64,000 nt of DNA from Hippophae tibetana (lineage: Eukaryota > Streptophyta > Magnoliopsida > Rosales > Elaeagnaceae). Position numbers and translations under genes: made by a program. Shown here piece by piece: positions 1 to 11,499 of the stretch (its first letter is position 1; each line of letters starts with the position of its first letter). A model generated the notes under the pieces. That model was not told where the DNA came from. It did not search any database and was given only the letters and a program-made list of their open reading frames with translations. The stretch lies in contig CM072811.1 in the NCBI GenBank assembly GCA_037013495.1, positions 12,281,190 through 12,345,189 on the forward strand, in the 5' to 3' direction.

Positions 1-928
1 TTTATGAAAATTTTATCTTTTATAATAATAGAGTATTTATGGATTTAATAACTAAGTTAATTATGATTGTTCATATTATTTAGGTTATTAAATATATAAA
101 TTAATATTTATTGATTCTCTTTTTTTATATGAATACCACATTTGGTGGGGTTAGATATTCTTTGTTAACTAAACAAATTAATTAACACCTATGAGTGAGG
201 TTGATAACTAATTTGGTTAATTAAACTAATTCTTTTTTTCTAAGAGATTGAAAATGAACCATTTAAATGCCACCTTTAGTGAGGTTAGACAGTTTAAACT
301 TTATTCAAGGTGTCCAAATTAAACCTAAGAATTTAATTATCCGAGTACTAACTTTCAAGTTTTAAAAAAATTACTGAAAACATGTTGTCAATGCATTTTT
401 AGATAATAATTCTTATAAAAACTTTTGAAATAGAGCTTCACTCTAACTATTGGGCGATTGTACCAACAAATAAAAGAGCACTACTCTAAATCAGACCGGA
501 TAACTAAACCTTAAAATCTAATTTTCACTCTATTGGGCGTTGTGTGCGCGATGACTTCGGTGTGACTGGGCGATACGTGCGCGTTGCTCGGCACGACTGG
601 ACGTTGCGGCGTGCGTTGCTCGACGCTGCTCGGCAGCTACGTGCTCAATTTCATCCTTTTTGACCCATTTTGTCCAATTTTTTCATCTTTTTTTTTTACT
701 TTTTCTCATTTAAATTATGAATATTTTTATGATGTATTGCATCCAGTATTTTTCTGAGTCTTTAAGTTACTTTTTTAAGCGAAAATACTTGAAAAACAAT
801 AAAAATATCCATGATTCTGAAAAACAGATTTATATAAAAACATGATAATATCATATAAATATATATATTTTTAATCAATTAAAGTGAATAAAATCATGAT
901 AATTTTAGTGTTTTTTGAGCACTCATGA
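1..928 (-). mobile_element. Athila-like LTR fragment (same family as elements A and B)
   Basis: Minus-strand LTR whose inner end lies off the window. Its outer end (TCATGA on the plus strand, for the usual TCATCA) is at 928. It aligns by eye with the LTR of element B (36213-37839): same order of AT-rich block, 'ccaccttt..gtgaggttaga' direct repeats, a GC-rich patch near 535-650 and the terminal 'aaaatcatgataattttagtg' block. It is old: the CpG-rich patch is much reduced compared with element A. Confidence 0.85.
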
Positions 929-1640
929 GGCACCACAGTATGTGTTGAATCTAAATGTATTGAATCTGGTCGTGTTAAATCTGGATAGGTTGAATTTGGA
1001 CGTGCTAAATGAGGACGCATTGAATTGCATTTCTTTAACTTATTTTTATTTCACACTCTTACAAGCTTGGTTAGTACATATGTAAGGCTTACTTATGTTA
1101 TCCTTTTATTATTCTTGGTTTGTAATTGACTGTTTTTAGGTATAATTCTTCAAGTATTGATCACTTGAATCTTTTTTTTTTTAATTTTGAAGCCAATAAT
1201 ACCTAAAAAATAACAAAACATATTAGTGATTTTGAAAACATATATTTGCTAAAATAATAATAAAATTATTCAAATACAAATATATTTTGACACTAAAGTG
1301 CAATTAAGTCACGGAAAAATTTGTACTTTTCAATCACTCATTACAACCCTCCACCAGTTTCTTGCTAGTCTCTTAGCAAGGAAAGCCAAAAAAAGAACAA
1401 AAAATAAAATTACACTATCCTAATTGCTTTCATATATTGGCACGGTTCCATTTAGCATATACTATAAGCTTTTAACCTCTATGTTTCCATAGTGAACGAG
1501 TTTATGTATTATGAGGGGTTCCACTGATGATACCCACAAACAACAATTAATGAAAAATTAAAAGAAATAACAAAATGAAAAAAATAACAGATAACCAAAA
1601 ATAAAATTTAACAAAGTAAAAGTAAAAATAAAAAATTCTC
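929..1640. other. AT-rich stretch without a gene
   Basis: No coding sequence is recognisable. 930-1020 has a short run of 'tgaatctgg/tgaatttgg' variants. 1130-1290 faintly resembles the outer part of LTR E (11280-11400), so this may be very old LTR debris. Confidence 0.4.
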
Positions 1641-2765
1641 ATGCTTTTAGTGTCTATTAAGTCCATACTTAAAATCCAAAGTATAAGTTAAATTAACATC
1701 TAAAAGGATCATAGATTAACATCTAAAATGATCTAGTTTATTATAAGAGTTAGTTGAAAATCACGGAATTATATTTCATATCATAAATGTATCAATATCG
1801 ATTTACCTTATTTTAGTGTTAGAAATCTAAATTTTCTTAGACTCTAATCTTCATAAGTTATCTCTAAATATTACACTGATCAATCAAAGTTATATGCGAA
1901 GAGAATTTATGTAAATGATCTAATGGGTTTGCATATGTTTAAAGAAAAAAAAGTCTCAAAATTACATAATTATATTCCATATCATTAATGTATCAATATC
2001 AATTTACCCAATTTCAGTATTAGGAATCTGAATTTGCTTAGACTCTAACCCTCAAGTTATACACTAAATATTACACCGATCAATCAAAGTTATATATGAA
2101 GAGAGTGTAATTATGTAAATGAACTAATGGTTTTGCATATGTTCAAAGAAGAAATGACTCAAAATAGTTCGTAACATTTGATCTTACAAAAGGAATCAAA
2201 TGATAAGATATATAAAGAAATCAAATACTATATTCATGCATCAATCAAAGTCATCAAATAAAAATATCAAATATATTCCTTTAGAGACAAATGAAATGTA
2301 ATCACTTCAAGTGGATTTTTTCCCTATCTTTCTTTTGTAATAACCATTTCTCACAGCTTTAGGATTTTGGATCATAGTATTTAGTTTATACTATTGATTT
2401 TTCCCTCTTTTTTAATTTTATTTTTCTTTCTCTTTTTTAGATATATATTTTAGAAATGATCCATGTAAAGTTTGTACATATTTTTGTATGATATGGTGAA
2501 GGACTAATTTTTGGATTTTTTCTTATATTGGCTTAGGTAACCCCATATGTCTCTTTTTTGGAAGTCATGCATGAATTAAGGAGGACATATACTTTCAACT
2601 TTCACTTAAGTAATTTAATTTAAGTAATAAAAATAAATATATGACACTTTATCATATGTAAAAATCCTAGCATTCAATGCAAAAACATATAGAGATCATC
2701 TAAAAATATGAATTGATTAAAAGAGTGTTTAGAAGAATAGAAAAATTATTATCACTCAGAATGGA
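1641..2765 (-). mobile_element. 3' noncoding region of an Athila-like element (remnant)
   Basis: The part 2510-2765 matches, in reverse complement, the 3' noncoding end of element A (about 63660-63930): the 'taggtaacccca' block, the 'catgcatga' block and the 'atagagatcatctaaa' block occur in mirrored order. The part further left would match element A beyond the window edge. Together with the LTR at 1-928 it probably represents one decayed minus-strand element. Confidence 0.6.
1757..2165. repeat. Tandem duplication of a ~203-bp unit
   Basis: Two adjacent copies, about 1757-1959 and 1960-2165. Both run from 'tatattycatatcat.aatgtatcaatatc' through 'cttagactctaa' and 'gatcaatcaaagttata' to 'gcatatgtt.aaagaa'. 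They differ by scattered substitutions and a few small indels, so the duplication is old. Confidence 0.8.
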
Positions 2766-3282
2766 AAGATAGAGGCTCACAATATTCTTACAACATATTC
2801 TCTCCACTATGTGATTCCTAAAAATCAATTTCTTGATACTAATAATATTAGTGATTGCTTTAAAATAGATGTTATTGATGAACTAGCCAATGATGTACTT
2901 ATAACATGTGCCCTAGTATTGCTTTAGAATATATGCTTGTTAATTCTGTGAACACACATGTTGTTGAACACCATGATAATCATTTAGGCACACATATTCA
3001 TGATGATAGTTTAACTAAATCTATTGAACCACCCACATTCAAGACTTTGACACATGATGCTATAAATAATGAAATAAATTCATTGGAAAACAATACAACT
3101 TATTTTAATGGTGAAACTGTGGAATCTATTATGCAAGTTTATATTGTGAAAAATTTGGAGGCTACCCCTCCCTTTATGTGTATCTAATATTGTTGTGGAG
3201 TGTTAAGAGATAGGTTCTAATTTCAAACCATCCATTGAGAAGCCACCAAAGTTAGAACTCAAACCTTTTACATATACTTTGA
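2766..3282 (+). pseudogene. Ty3/gypsy polyprotein fragment (protease-RT linker)
   Basis: Plus-strand remnant. An open stretch at 2906-3187 (93 codons) is followed by a translation resembling the acidic linker between protease and RT in Athila-like polyproteins. The clearest piece, at about 3225-3270, reads KPSIEKPPKLELKPF, the type of motif that precedes RT. Its orientation is opposite to the sequence on both sides, so both ends are rearrangement or insertion boundaries. Confidence 0.55.
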
Positions 3283-4038
3283 AAATGAACCATTTGAATG
3301 CCACCTTTAGAAGGGTTAGACAGTTTAAACTTTATTCAAGGTGTCCAAATTAAACCTAAGAATTTAATTATCCGAGTACTAACTTTCAAGTTTTAAAACT
3401 ACTACTCAAAACATGTTGTCAATACATTTTCAAATAATAATTCTTATAAAAACTTTTGAAATAGAGCTTCACTCTGACTACCGGGTGATTGTATAAACAA
3501 ATAAAAGAACACTACTCTAAATCAGACCGGATAACTAAATCTTAAAATCTAATTTTCAGATTTAAGTTTGTAATGAAAAATAATATATTTCTCTCTAACA
3601 TTCTTAATATAAAATCTTGAATAAAAATAAAATCAATTTATTTTAGAGATTTTTACCTATTTAATATTTCGCAAGCATAACAACGTTATTATTATATCAT
3701 GTTTATAAACAGCCAGCAAAGTTAAATTTAATCAGAGGCAAATTAAATATAACATGTAAGAATAAAGCATAAAAAATAACTATAAAGAAAATAAAACCCT
3801 TACAGTATTTTTATGCTATTCTCGTTGCTGGAAAACCTCTAAACGGAATTTGTACTCCCATTTATTGAATAAGAAAGAAAATAAATTACAAAAAAATAAT
3901 TAGTTCTTCTCAAAAAGAGAAGAACTCTAAAACTAAGAAAAGCTAAAAACTAAGAAAAACAAGAAAAACTAAGAAATGAAAGAAATAAAGAGAAGAAAAG
4001 ATGTGTTTTGAGGTGTGTTTAGTTATGAAGAGAATGAG
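3283..4038 (-). mobile_element. Athila-like LTR, inner part, split by an insertion
   Basis: Matches the inner part of the LTR of element B (36610-37350) in the same orientation, including the 'ttgctggaaaacctc' and 'ccatttattgaat' blocks (reverse-strand polyadenylation region) and the A-rich 'aactaagaaaagctaaaaac' block. Continuity breaks at about 4038 next to 'gaatgaggg' and resumes at about 6035. Confidence 0.8.
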
Positions 4039-4447
4039 GGTTTATAACTGTATTTTATATAGTTATTTTCACCTATTTTATTAATTATAATTGCTATGTT
4101 TTCAATGTTTTTAGTTAATTTTAGTTTAATAAATTAGTATTTACTGGTTTTTTTTATATATTTTAATAAAATTAAATAATTTGTATCGAAAAACTTAATT
4201 AATTGCAAATTTGGGTCCAAAAATATAATTTCAAATAAAATAGTATTTAATTGCAATTTATAAAAGTCAAAAATATAATTTAAATTCAATTCGGGCTTGA
4301 TTTTAATTATTAAAAGTTTAAAAATTTAATTTAAATTAGAAAAGGGCTAAACTGTAATTAAAGAAAGTTGAAAATATAATTTGAAATAAATTTGTGGGAA
4401 AAAATCCAATTAATGAAAGTTTAATTTTCTGTGCAGGTAAGAAAAAC

Positions 4448-4982
4448 CACGTGCCAAGATTCACGCGCGAAACATGGACCGTTCGATCAAAGAAGGAACG
4501 GCTGAGATCCGCGCGTGCCATTCACGCCGACCAGATCGCGTGGGTGCAGATTCGTTTACGTGGCTCAGTGCCCGAGTGGGGCCCACCTGCCGCGCAGGTC
4601 GGCGTGGAGGTGGGGCCCACCTTTCTGACCTGTTCTTGCCGCTGTCCCCCACATACGCGCGCCTCTGATCCCGTGCGGCGATCTCTGCGTGCAACCGGAT
4701 TTTCCACGAATCATAAGCTGCCACGTGTTCACTCTGAATCTGTTCATCGAATAAGAAACTGCCACGTGTCCCGCTCTATTTTTAAGCCAATAAGATTGCG
4801 ACACGTGTCAGGTTACGATGAGCGCGAAAGCACCGAATCTCGCACGCGTTCCAGTCGTTGCTCCCACGCGTTGCGTGCCCCAATTCCGTGCGATATTTTC
4901 TGCTGCGCCCATTTCCTTAAACGAATCAAATGCTACCACGTGTCCCACTATTTTGTGTCAGCAAATCAGATCGCGACACGTG
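4448..4982 (+). promoter_or_regulatory. Cluster of six CACGTG (G-box/ABRE-like) sites
   Basis: Perfect CACGTG hexamers start at 4448, 4722, 4763, 4802, 4937 and 4977. Most are in the contexts CCACGTGTC or GACACGTGGC, the extended G-box/ABRE bound by plant bZIP and bHLH factors. They lie in a GC-rich U3-like region 180-710 bp upstream of a TATA box. One site per 4 kb is expected by chance. Confidence 0.7.
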
Positions 4983-5159
4983 GCAGCGTGAATTTAAAAA
5001 AAATGAGCAGCGACGCGCATGATTCCAGTTTGCGTTTTCGATACCGTTTGCATTTTCGATACAATTTTGTCTCACACGCATTTTTATTTATTATTTTTCC
5101 CACACTCCTCTGTCCCCCGCGTGTATTAAATATTAATATTTTGGATGTATTATTTTGGG

Positions 5160-5167
5160 TATAAATA
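5160..5167 (+). promoter_or_regulatory. TATA box of the solo-LTR-like insertion
   Basis: TATAAATA followed by a purine-rich stretch, downstream of the G-box cluster. It is the best candidate for the LTR transcription start region. Confidence 0.6.
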
Positions 5168-6034
5168 GGAGATAAGATGATAGTGTTAAGAAGTTTTTTT
5201 GAGTTTGTAATTTTTGGGGTGTTTGTGTGTTGGCTGTGGAACACGCAGAAGCCATTTTTGGCTTTTGTTGTGTTCTGCGTGTGCCAAATATTTCTTCTAA
5301 GTATTGTTTTAATTTTCCTTCTTCTTCATCTTATTTTTCTGTATGTATTGTAATTTTTATTTTAATTTTATGAAGTAATTTAATTTTTCTAGGGTTGCAT
5401 TTGATCTAAATTTATGATGCTTTTATTTTAATTATTTTTTATAGATTTATATGACGTTCGATTTGTTCATTCTATTTTGTGCTTAATGCTTTTTGATTAT
5501 TTACGAATCTTATCGAAACGATCCGTGACACATGAATAAACTTGGAAGAGTCATTCGTGTGTATATTTCTCGTAAATAGAATGACATGTATGATGAAGGA
5601 TAGGAATATACCCTAATTGTATATATGGCCATTTGAAAACTTAAAACGTAATGAATTTAATTCTCATAGAGATATAGTGAATTAATTTAACGAGGTGTGT
5701 TTGTACGGAGCTCGGAAGAGATGTATGAATAAAAATAGAAGTTTTCGGTTGACAAATTAAATGTACTAAAAAATATAAATCAAAAGAAAATAAAATGATT
5801 TGAGTTGATTAATTTGGTGAAAAATTGCAATCCTAGATTTCTTTTATTTGTTTGTTTAAACTATTTTCTTACATTTGCTACAATCAACGTACGTTTTGAA
5901 TAAAATCAGATTGAGATAATTTTAGTAATCAACAAATTATAGTAACAAATCTCCATGGGAACGATACTTTACTTACAAATTTTATTACTTGTGACCGTGT
6001 ATACTTGCACGTTTTTGTGTGTTTTTCAACACAC

Positions 6035-6658
6035 AACAAGGGTATTTATAGGTGATGATGGGAAGAAAAATTGGGTGAAAAAATGATTAAAAATGGAGAA
6101 AATGTGGAGTAGCGAATGATGACATCATACTGATGATGTCATGCTGGTATGGGCGCAACAACGTGCGTAGATGGGGCACAAATGGGTAGTAGTGTGGGCA
6201 GATGAGTGCAGGCGCGCGCGGAATGGAGCAGGGGCGAGTGCGGCACGTGCGGATAGGGATATGCGACGCGCGGGACCGGGTGCAAGCGCGACGGAATGGC
6301 ATGCTGCGCGCGGCTACTCGGCACACTGCGCGCGTTGGCCAACGCAGTTAGGCGGTTGCGTGCATGATTTCCTCCTTTTTGACATTTTTGACCCATTTTG
6401 TCCAATTTTCCCATATTTTTTGACTTTTCCTCATTTATTTTATGTATATATTTGTGATGTATTGCCTCCAGTATTCCTATTTGTGTCTTTAAGTTATGTT
6501 TTTAAGTGAAAATACCTGAAAAATAATAAAAATACCTATGATTCCGAAAAGACAGATTTATATAAATATATGATAAAATCATATAAATATATATATATTT
6601 TTAATCAATTACTGTGCATAAAATCATGGTAATTTTTGTACTTTTTGAGCACTCATCA
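6035..6658 (-). mobile_element. Athila-like LTR, outer part, continuation after the insertion
   Basis: Resumes the LTR interrupted at 4038: 'gggtatttataggtga' (reverse-strand TATA region), TGATGACATCA-type boxes at about 6113-6150, a GC/CpG-rich patch at 6170-6360, and the terminal block ending in TCATCA at 6658. It matches the outer part of the LTRs of A and B. Short open frames on both strands here are by-products of the GC-rich patch. Confidence 0.85.
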
Positions 6659-7130
6659 CATTTTTTCAAGAGGAGTTTGAATTTGTCCCAAGCTTTATGG
6701 AAGGGCTATCTATCCATTTGAAAAATGTTATTATTTTCCTCTCCACTGAGTAGTTTTCTGATGGGAATAGTACCTACCTATGAATCTGTTGTTTACTACC
6801 TCCTAAATATTTATGAGTAGTCGTGAACAAATATTTGGCTTTATTTATGAGTGTGTATGGAAAACACCTCACCAAAATCTAATATTCATTAAGTCTCTAC
6901 AATAGAAATGTTTGTACGACAACATAAAAATCTCTAATGAAATTTAAAGGGTCTTCATTAGGGATATCGTAAAATTTAGGTAACAAAGAATAATGAATAT
7001 TTTTATATTCATAATTTCTTGCAGTCTCTCCTAGTTGTATGCATGAAGTAGTGTTTCGTATGAATAACAATGAATACTCATGCATCATTTTTTGCTCGTC
7101 TCCTTTGTCTACTTGCACTTGGAATTATTC
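6659..7130 (-). pseudogene. gag fragment (Athila-like, gag2 type)
   Basis: Antisense translation of 6897-7118 reads like the start of gag2 of element A: IHYSLLPKFYDIPNEDP and FIRDFYVVVQTF are clear. 6659-6890 continues the capsid region with stops. The gag abuts the outer LTR end at 6658 with no pol, so this copy has lost everything between gag and its 3' LTR. Confidence 0.75.
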
Positions 7131-7690
7131 GTCATCCTTATGATAAATGTCCATCTTTCTCCAAAAAAGTGTTTTAAACGTGAAGATTTTAGCAATAAAA
7201 AGTATGAGTTCCTTTCTTAAAGTTATCTTTACTTTTTGCACTTTAATAACATAAAAACATTAATCAAAGGGGAAGAAAAATTTAACACTAATATAAGTAC
7301 CATAAGAACTATAAAAATTTAAAAAAAATGAAATAATACACATAGTTAGGAACAAAAATTAAATTAAAGTAAAAATAAGTTTGTATACAAAAATACTAAA
7401 AACAAAATTATTAAAAAAAAGAGTAAATAAAAGAAAAGAAAATGAAAATTTAAAATTTAAAATAAAAGTAAAAGAATAAATAAAAGAAAAGAAAAATAAT
7501 TTTTTTTGGTTTAAATAAAAGAAAAGAACTTTTTTGTTTAAATTGAAAGGTTTATGTGAGTGGTGGCGATATTAATGAACAAAACATATAATTATAATTT
7601 TATTTTCTAGGTGTCTTAGAAGAATATTTTAAAGCCAAAGAAACTGTGAAGACTTAACAATCATATCTCAGGTATATCTCTATTACTTTG
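7131..7690. other. AT-rich stretch, probably retrotransposon leader
   Basis: No gene recognised. 7310-7520 is dominated by A-rich runs ('aaaagaaaag', 'aaaataaaa') like the leader of element A at 55560-55810. It sits upstream of the antisense gag fragment, so it may be its decayed leader. Confidence 0.35.
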
Positions 7691-8883
7691 CACGTTAGAT
7701 TGCGTATTACACATTTAGCAACAATATGAAAATAAGTTACTCGATTGATCGAGTAATGACTAGATCAATCAAGCTATATTACTTGTTCAATTAATTATTT
7801 ATTTAACTAGATCATTCGAATGTTTGATACTCAATGGATCGGGCACTAGATCAATCCATTATTTTGAGAATTAATTAATTGATATACTAGATCAATCGAG
7901 AGGACATTCAATCATCAAACTATGTACTCGATCAATCGAGCACTTGATTAGATTGATTGAGCAGTAGGGCTTTGATTTTAATACCTATTTCTAATAAAAA
8001 TTGGATTGGCATATTAATATATTTATCTTATTCCTTAAAACTCATTTAACTGATTTTATGGTCAAGATGGTAATTTTACTTTGATTTAAACTACTTCAAA
8101 ATACTCTATAAATATAAACCCAAGCACAAAACTGAAATCAACCACACAAGAGCTTAATTGTACTTATTCTCTTCATTTTTTATGTTCTCTTATTTTGGTA
8201 AACTTTTCAAGTAGGCTTTTTTATTAAGTTAATTAATCAAATATTTGTGGTTGTGTTTGATGGATTGACAAGCCTACAATTATAATTATGTTATTATGCT
8301 TTTAATTGACTGTTCTAGAGTTTCTAATTATTTTCGATTTATCTTGTATATTGTTTAAATTATCTAGTTAGGATTGTTCATTATTGAATCTTATTTAGGA
8401 CATACACTTGTACTTGTGTTTATATACTAACTTTTCTAGTGCTGGTGGTGCAGGTTTGATAAATTTGGGAAACTCAAGTTTGTTAGAACACTGGTCCGAT
8501 TCTGAACTCCTTTCATGTAAAGACTATGATGAAACTAGTGGCTTGTAAATAGGTCACCTAGAGGCATTACATGGGTGGGTAGTTTGTGTCCAAGCCTTGT
8601 AATTGGATACTTATTTTTCATAATAGATAGTTAGGTGGTCAAGTGGACCATTGGTTTACCTCTAAAATCATTTTTGTGACCTATGTTATTTTCCACCTAA
8701 AAATATCGTGTGTTGATCTTTATTTTTGCATTATTTTATTTACATGTTATTACATGTCTGACCATTCTGTGAATTTTTAATTTGTCATACTTCCCTTATT
8801 ACTAATTAGATATTTAGATCCATAATTAACTAAACGAACTTTCATTTGTTATCATAACCGGTCACTAAATACACTTAGTATTG
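7691..8883 (+). mobile_element. Ty1/copia LTR remnant (Sirevirus/Angela-like)
   Basis: Plus-strand promoter and LTR-like sequence: a cluster of degenerate TCGATCGA palindromes (7740-7965), a TATA box TATAAATA at 8107-8114, and a 3' part (8440-8700) of the style seen in copia LTRs. It is followed by a copia-type gag remnant on the same strand. No TGGTATCAGAGC primer site remains between LTR and gag; boundaries are approximate. Confidence 0.5.
7740..7965 (+). repeat. Degenerate palindromic repeats around (T)CGATCAATCGA(G)
   Basis: At least seven variants of ACTCGATYRATCGAGY or CTAGATCAATCGAG occur in ~225 bp (near 7740, 7761, 7804, 7831, 7889, 7925, 7948). Each is close to self-complementary. 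They precede the TATA box at 8107, so they are placed like upstream promoter elements. Confidence 0.7.
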
Positions 8884-9896
8884 CTAGGACTATGTTATGG
8901 ATAATTTTATTAAGGGTGGTATTTTAGATGATGAGGAAAGTGATGATGAATTTCTACTCAATAAATTTAAAGTAAATAGTCTTGATGAATTGCTTATTGA
9001 TTTAGTTTGAAATAAGGGACAAAAGATAAGTTACTTGTAGAAGTAACTAAATTAAATGACTAGCTTAAATCCCTTAAAATAAACTCCTCAATTATTGAAA
9101 AAGGAAATACTAAACTATCCAAACATACTAATGTTTTGAATTCAAGTCTTGTAGATCTTAAGTAGAAAAATAAGAATATAATGGAGGAACTTGAAAAATC
9201 AAAAGAAGTTGTGAAGAGGTTAACCATTAGAGCTAAACGACTAAGTAAAAATCTAGATTATGAAAAATGTGTTAGAGACAAGAGAAGACTAGGGTATATG
9301 GATGAGCACACTATGCCATCTTTTGGAAAATTAATTGAATTTGTAATGTCTTCAGATATATCTTCCTTATAGGTTACACATATAGCTTCAAAATAAAAAA
9401 AACCATATATGTAAGGCCTTATAACCCTACTCCTAATGTTACTCATTATACACAAATTAAAATTGCACTTATGATTGTAAAATCTGTTAAGTTTGTGCTT
9501 GTCTATCATCATTGTGATAGGAAAGGCCATATCAAGCACAATTGTTGATTTTTGATAAATGCTCCTAAATTTAATAATACTATACATGCTTCACAAAGGT
9601 GGACTCATAAACATCATCCATTTATATATGTTGCATTGTATTCTAGGATGAATGGAAATTATAATAACATGTTCCAAAATTCTACTAGAAAGTATGAAGT
9701 TGTTGATTCAAAGAGGCATGTAAAATTCAGCACTTGCAAGTCTAGGACGAATTACCATCATCCTATCATGTATGTCGCATCTTCATTTATGATGAATGGA
9801 AAATCTAAAGGTAACTCCAAGTATAACTCCAACCCAAATATATTAAGAAAACAAAATTCAAGAATGTTCGGGTTAGGAAATATTGTCTTTTTCTAG
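8884..9896 (+). pseudogene. Ty1/copia gag remnant
   Basis: Broken reading frame. 8894-9010 encodes an acidic stretch (LDDEESDDEFLL). 9181-9372 encodes a K/E-rich helical segment (MEELEKSKEVVKRLTIRAKR), as in the C-terminal half of Sirevirus Gag. Around 9500-9545 the knuckle YHHCDRKGHIKHNC is visible, where a CX2CX4HX4C motif has its first Cys replaced by Tyr. A further open stretch runs to 9896. Protease, integrase and RT are absent, and stops and frameshifts are frequent. Confidence 0.65.
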
Positions 9897-9917
9897 TTAC
9901 CATACTGCCATTTATTG

Positions 9918-11499
9918 TTCACGATTGTTTGGTTTGAAAATCTAAATTAATGACATAAAAAATAAAGATAAATTCAATAAATATTTAGGTAGTTAAGAAT
10001 TTTCCATGTAGTGGAGAATTTATGGGATATATTAGTTAGTTAATTATTCTTGCTCAGTATTAAGTAGTTTATTAAAAATATGAATTAATATTATTGATTC
10101 TCTCTTTTATATACAAATAGAAGATTAATTAGGTCTACCATTTGTTTTTAAATAAAACTACTTACATCCTTTAGTTGGGTCTAGCATTTAATTTTAATTA
10201 AATTATATTTCTTTTCTAAGAGAATAATGAACCATTCAATTGCCACATATGGTTGTGTCTAACAATTTAAATTTTCATCAAGGTGTCTAAGTTAGGTTTA
10301 TGATTTAAGTATCTATAAACTAACTTTTATATTTTAAAACTACAATGAAAGATATTTAGTCAATATATATTTCAATAATAATTCTTACAAAAATCCTTGT
10401 CATAGAGCATGTCTCGAGATCAGATTTAGATAGTAAATATATAATATCTAGGAGTATTACTTTATCAAATTTAGATAATTAAATCCTAAATCTTAATTTC
10501 TTCTTTATTATGAAAAATACATCATCAATATATTTATCATTTAAAAACTTTGTTTTAATCTTGACTAAGAAATGTAACTTAATTTATTTTACAAAAATAT
10601 TGTTTAGTCTACTTTAATATTTCACAAGCTTATCAACATTACTAATATCCCATATCATTTATAGCTAGATATGCATATTTTAATAAATGATCAATAAATT
10701 GAAAATATAGCATGTAAAATAACACCAAAATATAATCTAAAAATATACCTCAACAAAATCTCAAAATTATTTATGTTACAAAAAAACTCCAAATGGAATT
10801 ACCAGGAGCATTTATTGAATTGAAACTAAAACTATTACATAAACAAAATTTGGTCAACTCTCAAATGAGAGAAGAACTTTAAACTAAATAAAGAAAACCT
10901 AAAATCTTAGAGAGAAGCTAAGAAGGACTAGAAGGGATGAGGCATCAAGGATGAATGATACAATGCAAATGGGGATCCTATTTATAGGTAAATAAAAGGA
11001 GAAAAGTAAAGGTAAAAATTTTGGTGCCATGACACACAATTCTTCACACTGCAACATACATAAGATTTTACATGATTTGGACACTATTAAATTAACATGC
11101 AACATGGCACACAATATTTTCATACTGTGGCTAGCAAAAAATCTAGGATGTGTTATATTTAGTCTGTTAGAATTGTACCATGGCACATAAAACATCCATG
11201 ACACGGCATGAATTGTTTTGATATCTTTAAACTCATATTTTCTTGTATCCCTTTTTTTAAACATATGTCATATTTTAAGTTTTAAATTTTAAATAGAGTG
11301 CTTCAAGTATAATTCTTCAATTGTTGATCAATTTTGTCTTTTCTTTGAAGCTAAAATTCATGAAAAAATCAAAATATACTTGTGATTCCAATAAAATAGA
11401 TTTATTTAAAATGATAGTAAAACTAAGAAAATACAAATCTATTTAAACATTAAATATGCATAAAATCATGATATATTGATTGGTTTTGAGAACTCATCA
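9918..11499 (-). mobile_element. Diverged Athila-like LTR (LTR E)
   Basis: Minus-strand LTR with outer end TCATCA at 11499. Blocks match the LTR of B in the same order: the 'gattcaataaatattt' block, 'gattctctctttta', 'gaaccattcaattgccac', 'atttattgaattgaa', and 'aaatcatgatatattgattggttttgagaactc' near the end. The U3 is quite different: instead of a CpG-rich patch it has repeated 'catggcaca/gacacaca' words at 11020-11210. The inner end is cut off at about 9918. Confidence 0.75.

Larger units (their letters stand above)
4039..6034 (+). mobile_element. Solo-LTR-like insertion of another Ty3/gypsy family
   Basis: A ~2.0-kb block interrupts an older LTR. Its right end (5950-6034), with 'gggaacgatactt', 'gtatacttgcacg' and a terminal 'caacacacaaca', has the form of the 3' end of a plant Ty3/gypsy LTR. 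A TATA box lies at 5160 and a G-box cluster upstream of it. The left end is not a clean TG, so exact edges and target duplication are uncertain; 'agggt' occurs on both sides. Long open frames in the GC-rich part (4394-5164) show no protein similarity I recognise. Confidence 0.6.

Noticed and set aside
4394..5164. 256-codon open frame on the plus strand (with others on both strands)
   Set aside because: It lies in the GC-rich U3 of a solo-LTR-like insertion, has open frames in several phases at once, no recognisable motif, and its end overlaps the TATA box.
6087..6509. Open frames on both strands, arginine- and alanine-rich
   Set aside because: By-product of the GC-rich patch of an LTR; no similarity to known proteins and no conservation in related LTRs.
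7740..7965. Possible CRISPR-like array
   Set aside because: Units are degenerate, irregularly spaced palindromes within a plant LTR; no constant repeat or unique spacers of equal length.
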